A DNA stretch of 64,000 bases from Cedecea selenatireducens (GTDB lineage Bacteria > Pseudomonadota > Gammaproteobacteria > Enterobacterales > Enterobacteriaceae), in contig NZ_JBHIKW010000003.1 of the NCBI RefSeq assembly GCF_042138895.1, positions 186,001-250,000 on the forward strand. The letters are read 5' to 3'. The translations under genes were made by a program, and so were the position numbers. Under the pieces are notes generated by a model. It did not search any database, had not been told where the DNA came from, and was given only the letters and a program-made list of their open reading frames with translations. This document shows positions 23,775 through 33,082 of this stretch, piece by piece. Position 1 is the first letter of the stretch; each line of letters begins with the position of its first letter.

Positions 23775-25391
23775 ATGAAAGTCTCCTTTCAAATACGCTT
23801 ATTTATCTATCTGGTTGCTTTCTTTTCCGTGCTATTTGCCATGCTCGGGACCTATTACTATTTCGACGTTGGCCGCCAGCTTTACCAGGAAATGAGTACC
23901 CGGGCGAGAATGCAGGCAGAGGATATTGCTTTAATTCCTTCGTTGCGGGAATCGGTAGAAAAAAAAGATATTCCGGCGATACACGACTTTATGCAAAAGC
24001 TGGTCATCCATAGCGATGCCAGCTTTATCGTCATCGGCGACGAACACGGCATCCACCTCTACCATTCCGCGCATGCCGACCGGGTGGGCAAAACCCTGGT
24101 TGGCGGCGATAACGAAGAGGTGCTGCGGGGCAAAAGCATCACCACGCTGCGCCAGGGGGGTCTTGGCCTGTCGCTGCGCAGCAAAGCGCCGATATTCGAC
24201 CAGCACGGCAAAGTGATTGGCATCGTGTCGGTGGGCTATCTGAAGAGCTACCTGGATGACGTCACGTCCGGCAAGGTGATCAACATCCTGCTGGCGGCGG
24301 TGATCCTGCTGCTGGCGCTGTTTGTTTTCTCCTGGTACTTCACGCGCAGCATCAAAAAGCAGATGTTCTCGCTGGAGCCACGGCAGATCAGCCTGCTGGT
24401 GCGCCAGCAAAAAGCGATGATGGAGTCGATTTATGAGGGCGTGATCGCCATTGACAGCCGCTCGCAGATCGAGGTGATCAACAAAGCGGCGAAGAAACTG
24501 CTTGGCCTGGAACAGCCTTCGCGCGAGATCCGCGGCAAGCAAATCTCCGAGGTGATCGAGCCGGTAACGTTTTTTGATCCGCAGGTAATGCTGGCGCGGG
24601 ATACCCACGATGAAATCTGCGCCTTTAACGATCTTAGCGTGCTCGCCAGCCGGGTCCGCATCGAACTTGAGGGCGTTTTGCAGGGCTGGGTTATCACCTT
24701 CCGCGACCGTAAAGACATTGATAGCCTGAGCTTCCAGCTCAGCCAGGTTAAGCGTTACGTGGACAACCTGCGCATCATGCGGCACGAGCAGCTTAATCGC
24801 ATGGCAACGCTTGCCGGGCTGCTGCATATGGCCCGCTACGACGACGCCAAACGCTATATCAAGGCGCAGTCCGAGCACGCGCAGGAAGTGCTGGATTTTG
24901 TCTCCGCACGCTTCTGTTCCGCCACGCTGTGCGGCCTGCTGCTGGGGAAATATGCCAGAGCACGAGAAAAAGGCGTGTCGCTGGCGTTCGACCCGGCCTG
25001 CAGCATGACGAGAATGCCGTCTAACGTGCCGGAATCCGAGCTGATTTCGATTATTGGTAACCTGCTGGATAACGCCATCGAAGCCACCCAGCGCGCCGAA
25101 GGCGAGCACCAGCCGGTGGAAGTTTATATCGTGATGAACGACCGGGAGCTGGTTATCGAAGTGGCCGACCACGGCGTCGGCATTGCGCCTGAGCTGCGCG
25201 ACCACATTTTCACGCCGGGCGTCACCACCAAAACCCACGGCGACCACGGGCTCGGCCTGCACCTTATCGCCAGCTACGTGGCGCTGGCGAAGGGCACCGT
25301 GGAGGTTTCAGACAACCTGCCGAGCGGCACCGTGTTCTCGGTATTTATTCCAGACGTTGTCGTTCCGGGGAGCGACCTCAACCCAACGTAA
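23775..25391 (+). CDS. citA: Citrate-sensing histidine kinase CitA (DpiB)
   Basis: A 538-residue sensor kinase: transmembrane segment 1 (about 8-30), a periplasmic PAS citrate-binding domain (about 35-165), transmembrane segment 2 (about 168-189), a cytosolic PAS domain (about 210-310), and a kinase core with the phosphorylated His337 in MRHEQLNRM. The ATPase motifs NLLDNAIEA and DHGVGIAPE are present. The periplasmic part keeps residues like those that bind citrate in Klebsiella CitA, including GDEHGIHLYH and SLRSKAPIFD. The start at 23775 is chosen because the first 14 codons of the longer frame lack conservation. It diverges from the citrate operon and partners CitB. Confidence 0.93.
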   Translation: MKVSFQIRLFIYLVAFFSVLFAMLGTYYYFDVGRQLYQEMSTRARMQAEDIALIPSLRESVEKKDIPAIHDFMQKLVIHSDASFIVIGDEHGIHLYHSAHADRVGKTLVGGDNEEVLRGKSITTLRQGGLGLSLRSKAPIFDQHGKVIGIVSVGYLKSYLDDVTSGKVINILLAAVILLLALFVFSWYFTRSIKKQMFSLEPRQISLLVRQQKAMMESIYEGVIAIDSRSQIEVINKAAKKLLGLEQPSREIRGKQISEVIEPVTFFDPQVMLARDTHDEICAFNDLSVLASRVRIELEGVLQGWVITFRDRKDIDSLSFQLSQVKRYVDNLRIMRHEQLNRMATLAGLLHMARYDDAKRYIKAQSEHAQEVLDFVSARFCSATLCGLLLGKYARAREKGVSLAFDPACSMTRMPSNVPESELISIIGNLLDNAIEATQRAEGEHQPVEVYIVMNDRELVIEVADHGVGIAPELRDHIFTPGVTTKTHGDHGLGLHLIASYVALAKGTVEVSDNLPSGTVFSVFIPDVVVPGSDLNPT

Positions 25392-25401
25392 GGCTTTGAG
25401 T

Positions 25402-26091
25402 ATGCAAAATGAAATGATTAACGTGCTTATCGTGGAGGATGAAAGCGAACTTGCCGCACTCCACGCCGAGCTGATTGATAAGCACCCTCACCTCCACCTG
25501 GTCGGGATAGCCAACAGCCTGGCGAGCGCGCAGCGCCTGATGCTGGAAAAGCAGCCGCAGCTGATCCTGCTGGATAACTACCTGCCGGACGGCAAAGGCA
25601 TCACGCTGTTTGGCAGCGACCTGCTCAAGCAGCACGCCTGCTCGGTGATTTTTATCACCGCCGCCAGCGATATGGACACCTGCAGCCAGGCCATTCGCAG
25701 CGGGGCGTTTGACTACATCCTCAAGCCGGTATCGTGGAAGCGCCTCAGCCACTCGCTGGAGCGCTTTGTCCAGTTCAGCCAGCAGCAGCGCGAATGGAAG
25801 GTGGTCGATCAGCAGAACGTCGATAAGCTTTACGAGCTTCAGGCACGAAATGCCCCGCTGGACGCGGGCAGCAAGGGTATCGAGGAAAATACGCTGGAGC
25901 TGGTGCAGCGCCTGTTCCGCGAAGGCGAGGCCCAGCGCTGCTTCTCGGTTGACGACGTGGTCAGCGAAACACGGCTAAGCAAAACCACCGCCCGCCGCTA
26001 CCTGGAACACTGCGTTGAGAAAGGCTTTCTCAGCGTCGAAATGCTGTACGGCAAGATTGGTCATCCTCGCCGCCTGTATAAACGGAGCTAA
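25402..26091 (+). CDS. citB: Response regulator CitB (DpiA) of the citrate system
   Basis: A 229-residue regulator 10 bp after citA. The receiver domain (1 to about 125) has the acidic pair in IVEDESE, the phospho-acceptor Asp58 in LILLDNYLPDG and Lys in YILKPVS. The C-terminal DNA-binding helix-turn-helix (about 160-229; SVDDVVSETRLSKTTARRYLE) is the CitB/DcuR type. It should activate the divergent citrate operon when CitA detects citrate. Confidence 0.93.
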   Translation: MQNEMINVLIVEDESELAALHAELIDKHPHLHLVGIANSLASAQRLMLEKQPQLILLDNYLPDGKGITLFGSDLLKQHACSVIFITAASDMDTCSQAIRSGAFDYILKPVSWKRLSHSLERFVQFSQQQREWKVVDQQNVDKLYELQARNAPLDAGSKGIEENTLELVQRLFREGEAQRCFSVDDVVSETRLSKTTARRYLEHCVEKGFLSVEMLYGKIGHPRRLYKRS

Positions 26092-26123
26092 GCGAATAGC
26101 GCAAACTATCCGCTTTGAACGCC

Positions 26124-27644
26124 TTAGCCCAGAACCGTGACCGCATCCTGCAGGCGAGTCGCGCGGTGTTTAACCATCGCCGACACCTGGGCCCCCTCTT
26201 CCACCAGCTCGGCATTTTTCTGCGTGATGGCGTTCAGTTCAGCCACCGCGCGGGTAATGTCCGCCAGGCCATCCGCCTGCTCAGACGTGGCGTGGCTTAT
26301 CTGCCCGAGAAGCCGGGTGACGTTCTGCACCTGCGCCACGATGTCCTGCATGGTGCGCCCCGCCTCGTGAACCTGCACCGTGCCGGACTGCACCTTGCTG
26401 GCGCTGGCGTCAATCAGCTTGCGGATGTCGTTGGCCGCGCTGGCGCTACGCTGCGCCAGGTTACGTACTTCCCCGGCCACCACGGCAAACCCTTTGCCCT
26501 GCTCACCGGCACGGGCGGCTTCTACAGCGGCATTAAGCGCCAGAATATTGGTCTGGAAAGCGATATCGTTGATCAGGCTGGTGATAGAACCGATGCGCTG
26601 GGTGCTGTCGGCAATGTCATCCATGGTGGTCACCACGGTTTCCATAGCCTGGCCGCCCTGCGCCGCCGCATCACTGGCGGAGCTGGAGAGTTTGTCCGCC
26701 GCCGACGCGGTTTCCGAGTTGGTTTGTACCGACGCCGCCATCTGGTTCATGGTGGCGACCGTCTGCTGCACGTTGACCACCGTCTGACGGGTACGCTCAT
26801 TCAGATCGTCGTTTCCTTTCGCCATCGCCTCGCTGCCGCTGCGCACGTTCGCCACCTGGCTGCTGACGTCGTTTATCAGCCAGCGGCACATCAGCCCAAG
26901 CTGGCCGATGGAGCGCAGGATAATGCCGATTTCATCGCTGCGCTGAAGGTGCTTCACGCGGTGGCTGTTGCCGGTCGCCACTTCCAGCGCCTGGCGGGCA
27001 ACGTTTTCCAGCGGGCGAGCAATTTGCCATTCCAGCAATACGCAAGCTAAGGCGGTAAACGCCGCGATGGCGAGCATTTGCAGCGGGCTTTGTCCCAGCA
27101 CGAACGCCGAGGCCATCAGCAGAATAAACAAACCGCTCATTAGCCCACGGATGCGCCAGCGCAAAGATAGCGTGGGCAGTTTGCCGAACAGCCCCTTACG
27201 CAGCACCAGCCCTTTATAAATGGTCTTATTGCTGCGGCCTTCATTCAGCGCCTTGTAGAGCGGTTCTGCCCCAGCAATTTCTTCCGGCGAGGCCTTGGTG
27301 CGAATAGACATATAGCCGGTAGTTTTGCCGTGACGCACCACCGGTACCGCATTGGCACGTACCCAGTAATGGTCACCGTTTTTACGGCGGTTCTTCACGA
27401 TGCCGGTCCACGGTTCGCCCTGCTGGAGGGTAAACCACATATCGGCAAAGGCCGCCTTTGGCATATCGGGATGCCGCACGAGATTGTGCGCGGCGCCGCT
27501 TAGTTCATGTAGCGGGAAGCCACTGACCTGCACGAAGGTATCGTTCGCATGCGTGATGTAACTTTTCAGATCGGTGGTGGACATCAGGGTCGTATCGTCA
27601 TCAAGCGTGTATTCACGCTGGGTGACCGGCACATGGGCGGACAT
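26124..27644 (-). CDS. aer: Aerotaxis receptor Aer
   Basis: A 506-residue methyl-accepting-type receptor. The N-terminal PAS domain (about 15-120; ITHANDTFVQVSG, NRRKNGDHYWVRANAVP) binds FAD and reads the redox state of the electron transport chain. A membrane anchor (about 165-205), HAMP region, and the signalling tip IAFQTNILALNAAVEAARAG, which interacts with CheA/CheW, follow. It is very close to E. coli Aer over its whole length. A sigma-28 promoter motif lies upstream. In E. coli aer directly adjoins patA; here about 8 kb separate them. Confidence 0.96.
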   Translation of the reverse strand: MSAHVPVTQREYTLDDDTTLMSTTDLKSYITHANDTFVQVSGFPLHELSGAAHNLVRHPDMPKAAFADMWFTLQQGEPWTGIVKNRRKNGDHYWVRANAVPVVRHGKTTGYMSIRTKASPEEIAGAEPLYKALNEGRSNKTIYKGLVLRKGLFGKLPTLSLRWRIRGLMSGLFILLMASAFVLGQSPLQMLAIAAFTALACVLLEWQIARPLENVARQALEVATGNSHRVKHLQRSDEIGIILRSIGQLGLMCRWLINDVSSQVANVRSGSEAMAKGNDDLNERTRQTVVNVQQTVATMNQMAASVQTNSETASAADKLSSSASDAAAQGGQAMETVVTTMDDIADSTQRIGSITSLINDIAFQTNILALNAAVEAARAGEQGKGFAVVAGEVRNLAQRSASAANDIRKLIDASASKVQSGTVQVHEAGRTMQDIVAQVQNVTRLLGQISHATSEQADGLADITRAVAELNAITQKNAELVEEGAQVSAMVKHRATRLQDAVTVLG

Positions 27645-27699
27645 AGCAACTCCCTTTGAGAGGTTATCCAGATGTTAATGCTTTGGTGGTATGCATGTT

Positions 27700-27726
27700 A
27701 TTTCGGCGGGATGAAATTTTACTTTA
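27700..27726 (-). promoter_or_regulatory. Sigma-28 (FliA) promoter of aer
   Basis: Read on the minus strand, TAAAGTAA is followed 11 bases later by GCCGAAAT, close to the flagellar sigma-28 consensus (TAAAGTTT, N11, GCCGATAA). It ends 56 bases upstream of the aer start, in line with aer belonging to the flagellar and chemotaxis class-3 regulon. Confidence 0.8.
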
Positions 27727-27735
27727 GTTTAAAAA

Positions 27736-27751
27736 TTTGATATTGATCACA
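27736..27751 (+). promoter_or_regulatory. CRP binding site upstream of proP
   Basis: TTTGA-TATTGA-TCACA differs by one base in the left half from the CRP core TGTGA-N6-TCACA. It lies in the 304-bp aer-proP divergent region, where the E. coli proP P1 promoter is also CRP-controlled. The remainder of that region is AT-rich and holds no further ORF; -35/-10 boxes were not assigned. Confidence 0.65.
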
Positions 27752-27948
27752 GTTCTAAGTATTAGCCACATAATTTATGAGACTAGCTTAAGCATTACAT
27801 TTCACATAGTTTCAATTGGTTATTACTTTTCACTTCGTTTTATTGCCGCCTCATCTGAGTGCTGCAGTTTTCGCCAGCGCTTCTTGCGCGGCGCACTACA
27901 CTTACAGAGGGAATTTTTACCCCCGCAAGGAAAACACGAGGATAAAAG

Positions 27949-29454
27949 ATGCTAAAAAGGAAAAAGAAAGTCAGACCGATCAAGGTCAGTGACGTCACTA
28001 TCATTGACGATGCGCGTCTGAAAAAAGCCATCACTGCCGCTTCACTCGGCAACGCGATGGAATGGTTTGATTTTGGTGTTTACGGTTTTGTTGCTTACGC
28101 ACTAGGTAAAGTCTTCTTCCCGGATGCCAGTCCGAGCGTTCAGATGATCGCCGCGCTGGGGACCTTCTCTGTTCCTTTCCTGATTCGTCCACTGGGCGGC
28201 CTGTTCTTCGGGATGCTAGGGGATAAATACGGTCGTCAGAAAATCCTGGCTATCACCATCGTCATCATGTCGCTCAGTACGTTTGCTATCGGGCTGATTC
28301 CGTCCTATGCCACCATCGGCATCTGGGCACCTATCCTGCTGCTGCTGGCAAAAATGGCTCAGGGCTTCTCGGTAGGCGGCGAATACACCGGGGCCTCTAT
28401 CTTCGTGGCGGAGTACTCGCCTGACCGTAAGCGCGGCTTTATGGGCAGCTGGCTGGACTTCGGTTCGATTGCCGGGTTCGTCTGCGGCGCGGGCGTGGTG
28501 GTGCTTATCACCGCTATCGTCGGCGAAGAGAACTTCCTCGACTGGGGCTGGCGTATTCCGTTCTTCCTCGCGCTGCCGTTAGGCATCATCGGCCTCTACC
28601 TGCGCCACGCGCTGGAAGAAACTCCGGCGTTCCAGCAGCACGTTGAGAAAATGGAGCAGGGCGATCGCGAAGGTCTGGCAGACGGTCCAAAAGTTTCGTT
28701 CAAAGAGATTGCCACCAAGCACTGGCGCAGCCTGCTGGTCTGTATTGGCATTGTTATCTCGACCAACGTCACCTACTACATGCTGCTGACCTACATGCCG
28801 AGTTATCTTTCGCATAACCTGCATTATTCGGAAGAGCACGGGGTGCTGATCATCATCGCCATTATGGTGGGGATGCTGTTCGTTCAGCCGATGATTGGCC
28901 TGCTGAGCGACCGCTTTGGCCGTCGGCCGTTTATCCTGCTGGGCAGTCTCGGCCTGTTCCTGCTGTCGATTCCGGCCTTTATGCTGATTAACAGCGGCGT
29001 GATTGGTCTGATCTTTGCCGGATTGCTGACCCTGGCGGTGGTGCTGAACTTCTTTATCGGCGTGATGGCCTCCACGCTGCCGGCGATGTTCCCGACCCAT
29101 ATCCGCTACAGCGCCCTGGCCAGCGCCTTTAATATTTCGGTGCTGATTGCGGGCGTGACGCCAACGGTTGCCGCATGGCTGGTGGAAACCACCCAGAACC
29201 TGATGATGCCGGCTTACTACCTGATGGTGGTGGCGGTTATCGGCTGTATCACCGCTGTCACCATGAAAGAAACCGCCAATAAACCGCTGAAAGGCGCGAC
29301 GCCGGCGGCATCGGACATTGCGGAAGCGCGTGAAATTGTTCAGGAGCACCACGACAATATCGAGCAGAAAATTGAGGACCTGGATAAGGAAATCGAAGAT
29401 CTGCAGGCGAAGCGTTCACTGCTGGTGGATCAGCACCCGAGGATTAACGAGTAG
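27949..29454 (+). CDS. proP: Osmosensing proline/glycine betaine:H+ symporter ProP
   Basis: A 501-residue major-facilitator transporter with twelve transmembrane segments that imports proline, glycine betaine and related osmolytes with protons when osmolality rises. It aligns throughout with E. coli ProP: N-terminal DVTIIDD, MEWFDFGVYGFVAYALGK in TM1, loop GMLGDKYGRQK. It keeps the C-terminal coiled coil (about 465-497; NIEQKIEDLDKEIEDLQAKR), which orients and tunes the osmosensor. In E. coli the gene lies elsewhere on the chromosome; here it is divergent from aer. Confidence 0.96.
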   Translation: MLKRKKKVRPIKVSDVTIIDDARLKKAITAASLGNAMEWFDFGVYGFVAYALGKVFFPDASPSVQMIAALGTFSVPFLIRPLGGLFFGMLGDKYGRQKILAITIVIMSLSTFAIGLIPSYATIGIWAPILLLLAKMAQGFSVGGEYTGASIFVAEYSPDRKRGFMGSWLDFGSIAGFVCGAGVVVLITAIVGEENFLDWGWRIPFFLALPLGIIGLYLRHALEETPAFQQHVEKMEQGDREGLADGPKVSFKEIATKHWRSLLVCIGIVISTNVTYYMLLTYMPSYLSHNLHYSEEHGVLIIIAIMVGMLFVQPMIGLLSDRFGRRPFILLGSLGLFLLSIPAFMLINSGVIGLIFAGLLTLAVVLNFFIGVMASTLPAMFPTHIRYSALASAFNISVLIAGVTPTVAAWLVETTQNLMMPAYYLMVVAVIGCITAVTMKETANKPLKGATPAASDIAEAREIVQEHHDNIEQKIEDLDKEIEDLQAKRSLLVDQHPRINE

Positions 29455-29458
29455 TTTT

Positions 29459-29496
29459 CCCCTCACCCTAACCCTCTCCCCGTGGGGGAGAGGGGA
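29459..29496. repeat. REP-like element (copy B), single unit
   Basis: CCCTCACCCTAACCCTCTCC and its inverted half GGGGGAGAGGGG form one palindrome right after the proP stop. It may also protect or end the proP message. Related units occur at 14692, 37254, 40299 and 52733. Confidence 0.75.
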
Positions 29497-29575
29497 TGAA
29501 TAGAGAGCTCTCACCTGCGCGTGGGGGCTTTTTTTTGCTCTTTTTCCAGCTCTGCCTCTTCGTGGCAAATATCCA

Positions 29576-30194
29576 CGATAATGCAGAGCCAGATAGGGTT
29601 CCGTTCACTTCCAGAGCTGCTTCACATGTCACCATTATACCGGTGAACGTCTCGGGAGAATCACCGTCATTCCCCCGAGACCCCGGACTCCCGGCCAAAT
29701 AAATCGACCGCTAAAGCGGCAGACCTCCGTTTTATCTCCCAGTCCTGGGTTGGCTGAGATGCGTTCCCGACGCTCTCAGCCTCCGGCCGTTCCCGACGTC
29801 CGGACCCTGGCCAGTCGGAGAGAAAACGGAGGCGATTTAAGCCGGAACCGTGCCTCGCTTCAGGCTCATAGCCACACTGAACATAAAAGTTGCTACAAGT
29901 CCTAAAGCCATGCCCTTGTTCCCGGCTCTCATCGTCCCCGGTTATGACCCAACTCAGGCGGGGTTGAGCTGCCGGGAGCAGCGAAAGAGAGCGATCGTCG
30001 GGAACGAATCGCGAACGACCCCGAATGTTTGGGTGATAGCCGGTGGGTTTACCGCTTTAGCGGCGATGAGCTCGCCGGGCGCCGGGGCTGTTCGGGGGAT
30101 GGCGTTATCCCCCGAACACGTTCACCGTGCTCTGAACGTACAGGGAAAAATAGATCTGCGGGTGAACGGAACCTTAGCCGACCCTGCATAATCG
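29576..30194. repeat. Long imperfect inverted repeat with nested hairpins, possible MITE
   Basis: The 33-bp ends are inverted copies of each other with six mismatches (29576-29608 and 30162-30194, inner edge GTGAACGGAACC). Moving inwards the arms keep pairing: CGGTGAACGT at 29641-29650 with ACGTTCACCG at 30118-30127, and CCGCTAAAGCGG at 29708-29719 with CCGCTTTAGCGG at 30052-30063. Local hairpins lie inside, for example GGCTGAGA/TCTCAGCC near 29752-29780. No transposase-like frame is present; the short ORFs read through palindromes. It fills most of the 930-bp proP to ABC-transporter gap. Confidence 0.75.
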
Positions 30195-30383
30195 AGACCA
30201 TTTCTAGAGACGGAGTAATCCTCCCTGACGGCGACCCCGCCTCAAGTTTTCATCACTTTATCGCATTGGATATATCGTATATTTATATGCAAAGCGCAAT
30301 TTTGACTTTGTGAATTGAGATAACTCACCTAACGTAAATACACAGAGAAAAACCGATAAAAAACACCATTACAGGGTACACAC

Positions 30384-31952
30384 ATGCAAAAGAAAGTCCT
30401 GCCATTACTGCTGCTGGCTGCGCTGTCTGCAGCTTCTCACGCTGCCACGCCACCGGATACCCTGGTGGTTGCTCAAGGCCTGGATGACATCGTCAGCCTT
30501 GATCCGGCCGAAGCCAACGAACTCTCAAGCATCCAGACCGTGCCAAGCCTGTACCAGCGCCTGGTGCAGGCAGACCGTACCGATCCGGCCAAAGTTGTGC
30601 CGATTCTGGCGGCAAGCTGGCAGGGCGATGCGGCGAATAAGAAGCTAACCATCAAGCTGCGCCCGGACGCTAAATTCGCCTCCGGCAACCCGCTGCGCCC
30701 GGAAGACGTAATCTTCTCCTACACCCGCGCGGTGACGCTGAACAAATCCCCGGCCTTTATTCTTAACGTGCTGGGCTGGCAGCCGGATAACATCGCCAGC
30801 CAGCTGAAGAAAGTGGATGACCACACGCTGGAAGTGCACTGGACCGCGGACGTAAGCCCGGCGGTAGCCCTGAATATTCTTTCCACGCCAATCGCCTCCA
30901 TCGTCGATGAAAAAGCGGTTGAACCCAACGTGAAAGCGGGCGACTTCGGCAACGAGTGGCTGAAAATGCACTCTGCCGGCAGCGGCCCGTTCAAAATGCG
31001 CGTCTACCAGCCGCATCAGGCTATCGTCCTGGATGCCAATCCGACATCCCCTGGCGACGCGCCAAAAGTGAAAAACATCATCATTAAAAACGTGCCCGAT
31101 CCGGCCGCTCGCCGCCTGCTGATTCAGCAAGGTGACGCCGATATCGCCCGTGATTTAGGCTCTGACCAAACCAGCGCGCTCGAGGGCAAACCGGGCGTGA
31201 AGGTGCTGAGCATTCCTTCCGCCGAGCAAAACTACCTGGTGTTTAACGTCGGCAACAATGCCAACCCGCTGCTGAAAAACCCTGCGCTGTGGGAAGCGGC
31301 CCGCTACCTGGTTGATTATCAGGGCATCACCAAAGATCTGCTGAAAGGCCAGTACTTCGTGCACCAGAGCTTCCTGCCGGTCGGTTTCCCTGGCGCACTG
31401 GAAAACACGCCGTTTAAATTCGACCCGGCGAAAGCGAAAGAGATCCTGGCGAAAGCGGGCATCAAAGACGCCCATTTCTCGCTGGACGTGGAAAACAAAC
31501 CGCCGTTTATCACCATCGCGCAGTCGATGCAGGCGAGCTTTGCCCAGGGCGGCGTGAAGGTGGATCTGCTGCCTGCGGCAGGTAGCCAGGTTTACGCCCG
31601 CGTTCGTGCGAAGCAGCACCAGGCCGCTATCCGCCTGTGGATCCCGGACTATTTCGACGCCCACTCCAACGCCAGCGCCTTTGCCTATAACGACGGCAAA
31701 GCGAGCACCGTGGCCGGGCTGAACGGTTGGCAGATTCCGGAACTGAACAAACAAACGCTGGCCGCCGTGGCGGAAGCCGATCCGGCCAAACGCAAAGATC
31801 TCTATACCAAACTGCAGGAGGAGCTGCAGCGTAGCTCCCCGTACGTGTTTGTCGACCAGGGTAAAACCCAGGTTGTGGTGCGCGATAACATCAAGGGCTA
31901 TCAGCAAGGCCTGAATGCGGATATGGTGTATTACGATAACGTCACTAAATAA
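30384..31952 (+). CDS. Periplasmic solute-binding protein of a peptide-type ABC importer
   Basis: A 522-residue family-5 extracellular solute-binding protein (DppA/OppA fold). A signal peptide (1-20, cut after SHA) is followed by the first lobe, LVVAQGLDDIVSLDPAEA, the helix region PSLYQRLVQ, and the typical FSYTRAVTLNKSPAF and AGSGPFKMRVY motifs. These proteins deliver peptides, opines, nickel chelates or glycosides. The ligand cannot be named here. It starts a five-gene operon with two permeases and two ATPases. The signal-peptide ATG follows ACAGGG. Confidence 0.9.
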   Translation: MQKKVLPLLLLAALSAASHAATPPDTLVVAQGLDDIVSLDPAEANELSSIQTVPSLYQRLVQADRTDPAKVVPILAASWQGDAANKKLTIKLRPDAKFASGNPLRPEDVIFSYTRAVTLNKSPAFILNVLGWQPDNIASQLKKVDDHTLEVHWTADVSPAVALNILSTPIASIVDEKAVEPNVKAGDFGNEWLKMHSAGSGPFKMRVYQPHQAIVLDANPTSPGDAPKVKNIIIKNVPDPAARRLLIQQGDADIARDLGSDQTSALEGKPGVKVLSIPSAEQNYLVFNVGNNANPLLKNPALWEAARYLVDYQGITKDLLKGQYFVHQSFLPVGFPGALENTPFKFDPAKAKEILAKAGIKDAHFSLDVENKPPFITIAQSMQASFAQGGVKVDLLPAAGSQVYARVRAKQHQAAIRLWIPDYFDAHSNASAFAYNDGKASTVAGLNGWQIPELNKQTLAAVAEADPAKRKDLYTKLQEELQRSSPYVFVDQGKTQVVVRDNIKGYQQGLNADMVYYDNVTK

Positions 31953-32038
31953 CTGAACGGCCTCTCGCCCTGCCCTTTTCACCATCAAAGAAACGGGGCG
32001 AGAGGTTAATCACCATCAGCGCATAAAAAGAGTTACCC

Positions 32039-33082
32039 ATGCCCGAAGTTTCTCCCTCGTCGCAGCGCCTGCGGCGCCCGCTGCTTACCCTGCTTCAGGG
32101 AATATTTACCCTTGCTCTCACCCTTATTGGCCTGCTGCTGATTACCTTTGCTTTGTCCGCGCTTTCCCCGGTGGACAGAGTGCTGCAAATCGTCGGCGAT
32201 CACGCCAGCCAGTCCACTTACGATCAGGTTCGCCACCAGCTAGGGCTGGATCGGTCGCTGCCCGTGCAGTTCTGGCATTACCTCGTCAATCTTGCCCACG
32301 GCGATTTGGGCATAGCCAGCTCAACCGGCCAGCCGGTGCTGCATGATTTACTCTCGGCTTTCCCCGCCACGCTTGAGCTTGCCACCCTCGCGCTCATCAT
32401 CGGCAGCGTGCTGGGCGTGCTTTTTGGCGTGCTTTGCGCCCGCTTTGCCGGTTCGCCGTGGGATCTCGCGGTGCGCACGTTTACCCTGCTCGGTAACTCG
32501 GTGCCTATTTTCTGGCTCGGCCTGCTGATGCTGGCGCTGTTTTATGCCCGCCTGCAGTGGAGCGCCGGGCCGGGAAGGCTCGATGATATTTACCAGTACA
32601 GCGTCGAGGCCAAAACGGGCTTCGTGCTGATTGATACCTGGCTTTCCGGCGATAAAGGCGCGTTCCTCAACGCCGTTAACCACCTGATTCTGCCGGTGCT
32701 GCTGCTGGCCTATTATTCTCTCGCCAGCATCACCCGCCTGACGCGCACGGCCTGCCTCAGCGAAATGAATAAAGAGTACATTACGCTGGCTCGCGCGAAA
32801 GGCGCAGGTGACATGACGATTCTGCTGCGCCACGTTCTGCCGAACATTCGCGGCACGCTGTTCACCGTGATCGCGCTGGCTTACACCAGCATGCTGGAAG
32901 GTGCCGTGCTGACGGAAACCGTCTTCTCCTGGCCGGGCATTGGCCGCTATCTCACCACCGCGCTGTTTGCCGGTGATACCACCGCGATTATGGGCGGCAC
33001 GCTGCTGATCGGCGTGTCGTTTGTGCTGATCAATAACCTGACCGACATACTGGTGCGTGCCACCGATCCGAGGATCCGCTAA
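32039..33082 (+). CDS. ABC importer permease 1 (DppB/OppB type)
   Basis: A 347-residue inner-membrane permease with about six transmembrane segments. The C-terminal cytosolic loop carries the ATPase-coupling motif (ARAKGAGDMTILLRHVLPN), and the N-terminal segment VDRVLQIVGDHASQSTYDQVR resembles the periplasmic loop of DppB-type permeases. Its stop overlaps the ATG of permease 2 (TAATG), which supports a coupled heterodimer. Confidence 0.92.
   Translation: MPEVSPSSQRLRRPLLTLLQGIFTLALTLIGLLLITFALSALSPVDRVLQIVGDHASQSTYDQVRHQLGLDRSLPVQFWHYLVNLAHGDLGIASSTGQPVLHDLLSAFPATLELATLALIIGSVLGVLFGVLCARFAGSPWDLAVRTFTLLGNSVPIFWLGLLMLALFYARLQWSAGPGRLDDIYQYSVEAKTGFVLIDTWLSGDKGAFLNAVNHLILPVLLLAYYSLASITRLTRTACLSEMNKEYITLARAKGAGDMTILLRHVLPNIRGTLFTVIALAYTSMLEGAVLTETVFSWPGIGRYLTTALFAGDTTAIMGGTLLIGVSFVLINNLTDILVRATDPRIR

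Noticed and set aside
23931..25262. 443-codon open frame antisense to citA
   Set aside because: Long antisense frames are common in GC-rich genes; the sense frame is a full CitA kinase and the antisense product is His/Gln-rich with no domain.
29850..30313. Two short frames (113 and 94 codons) inside the palindromic repeat
   Set aside because: They read through inverted repeats and hairpins; amino acid sequence has no family resemblance and is shared only because the DNA repeat is shared.
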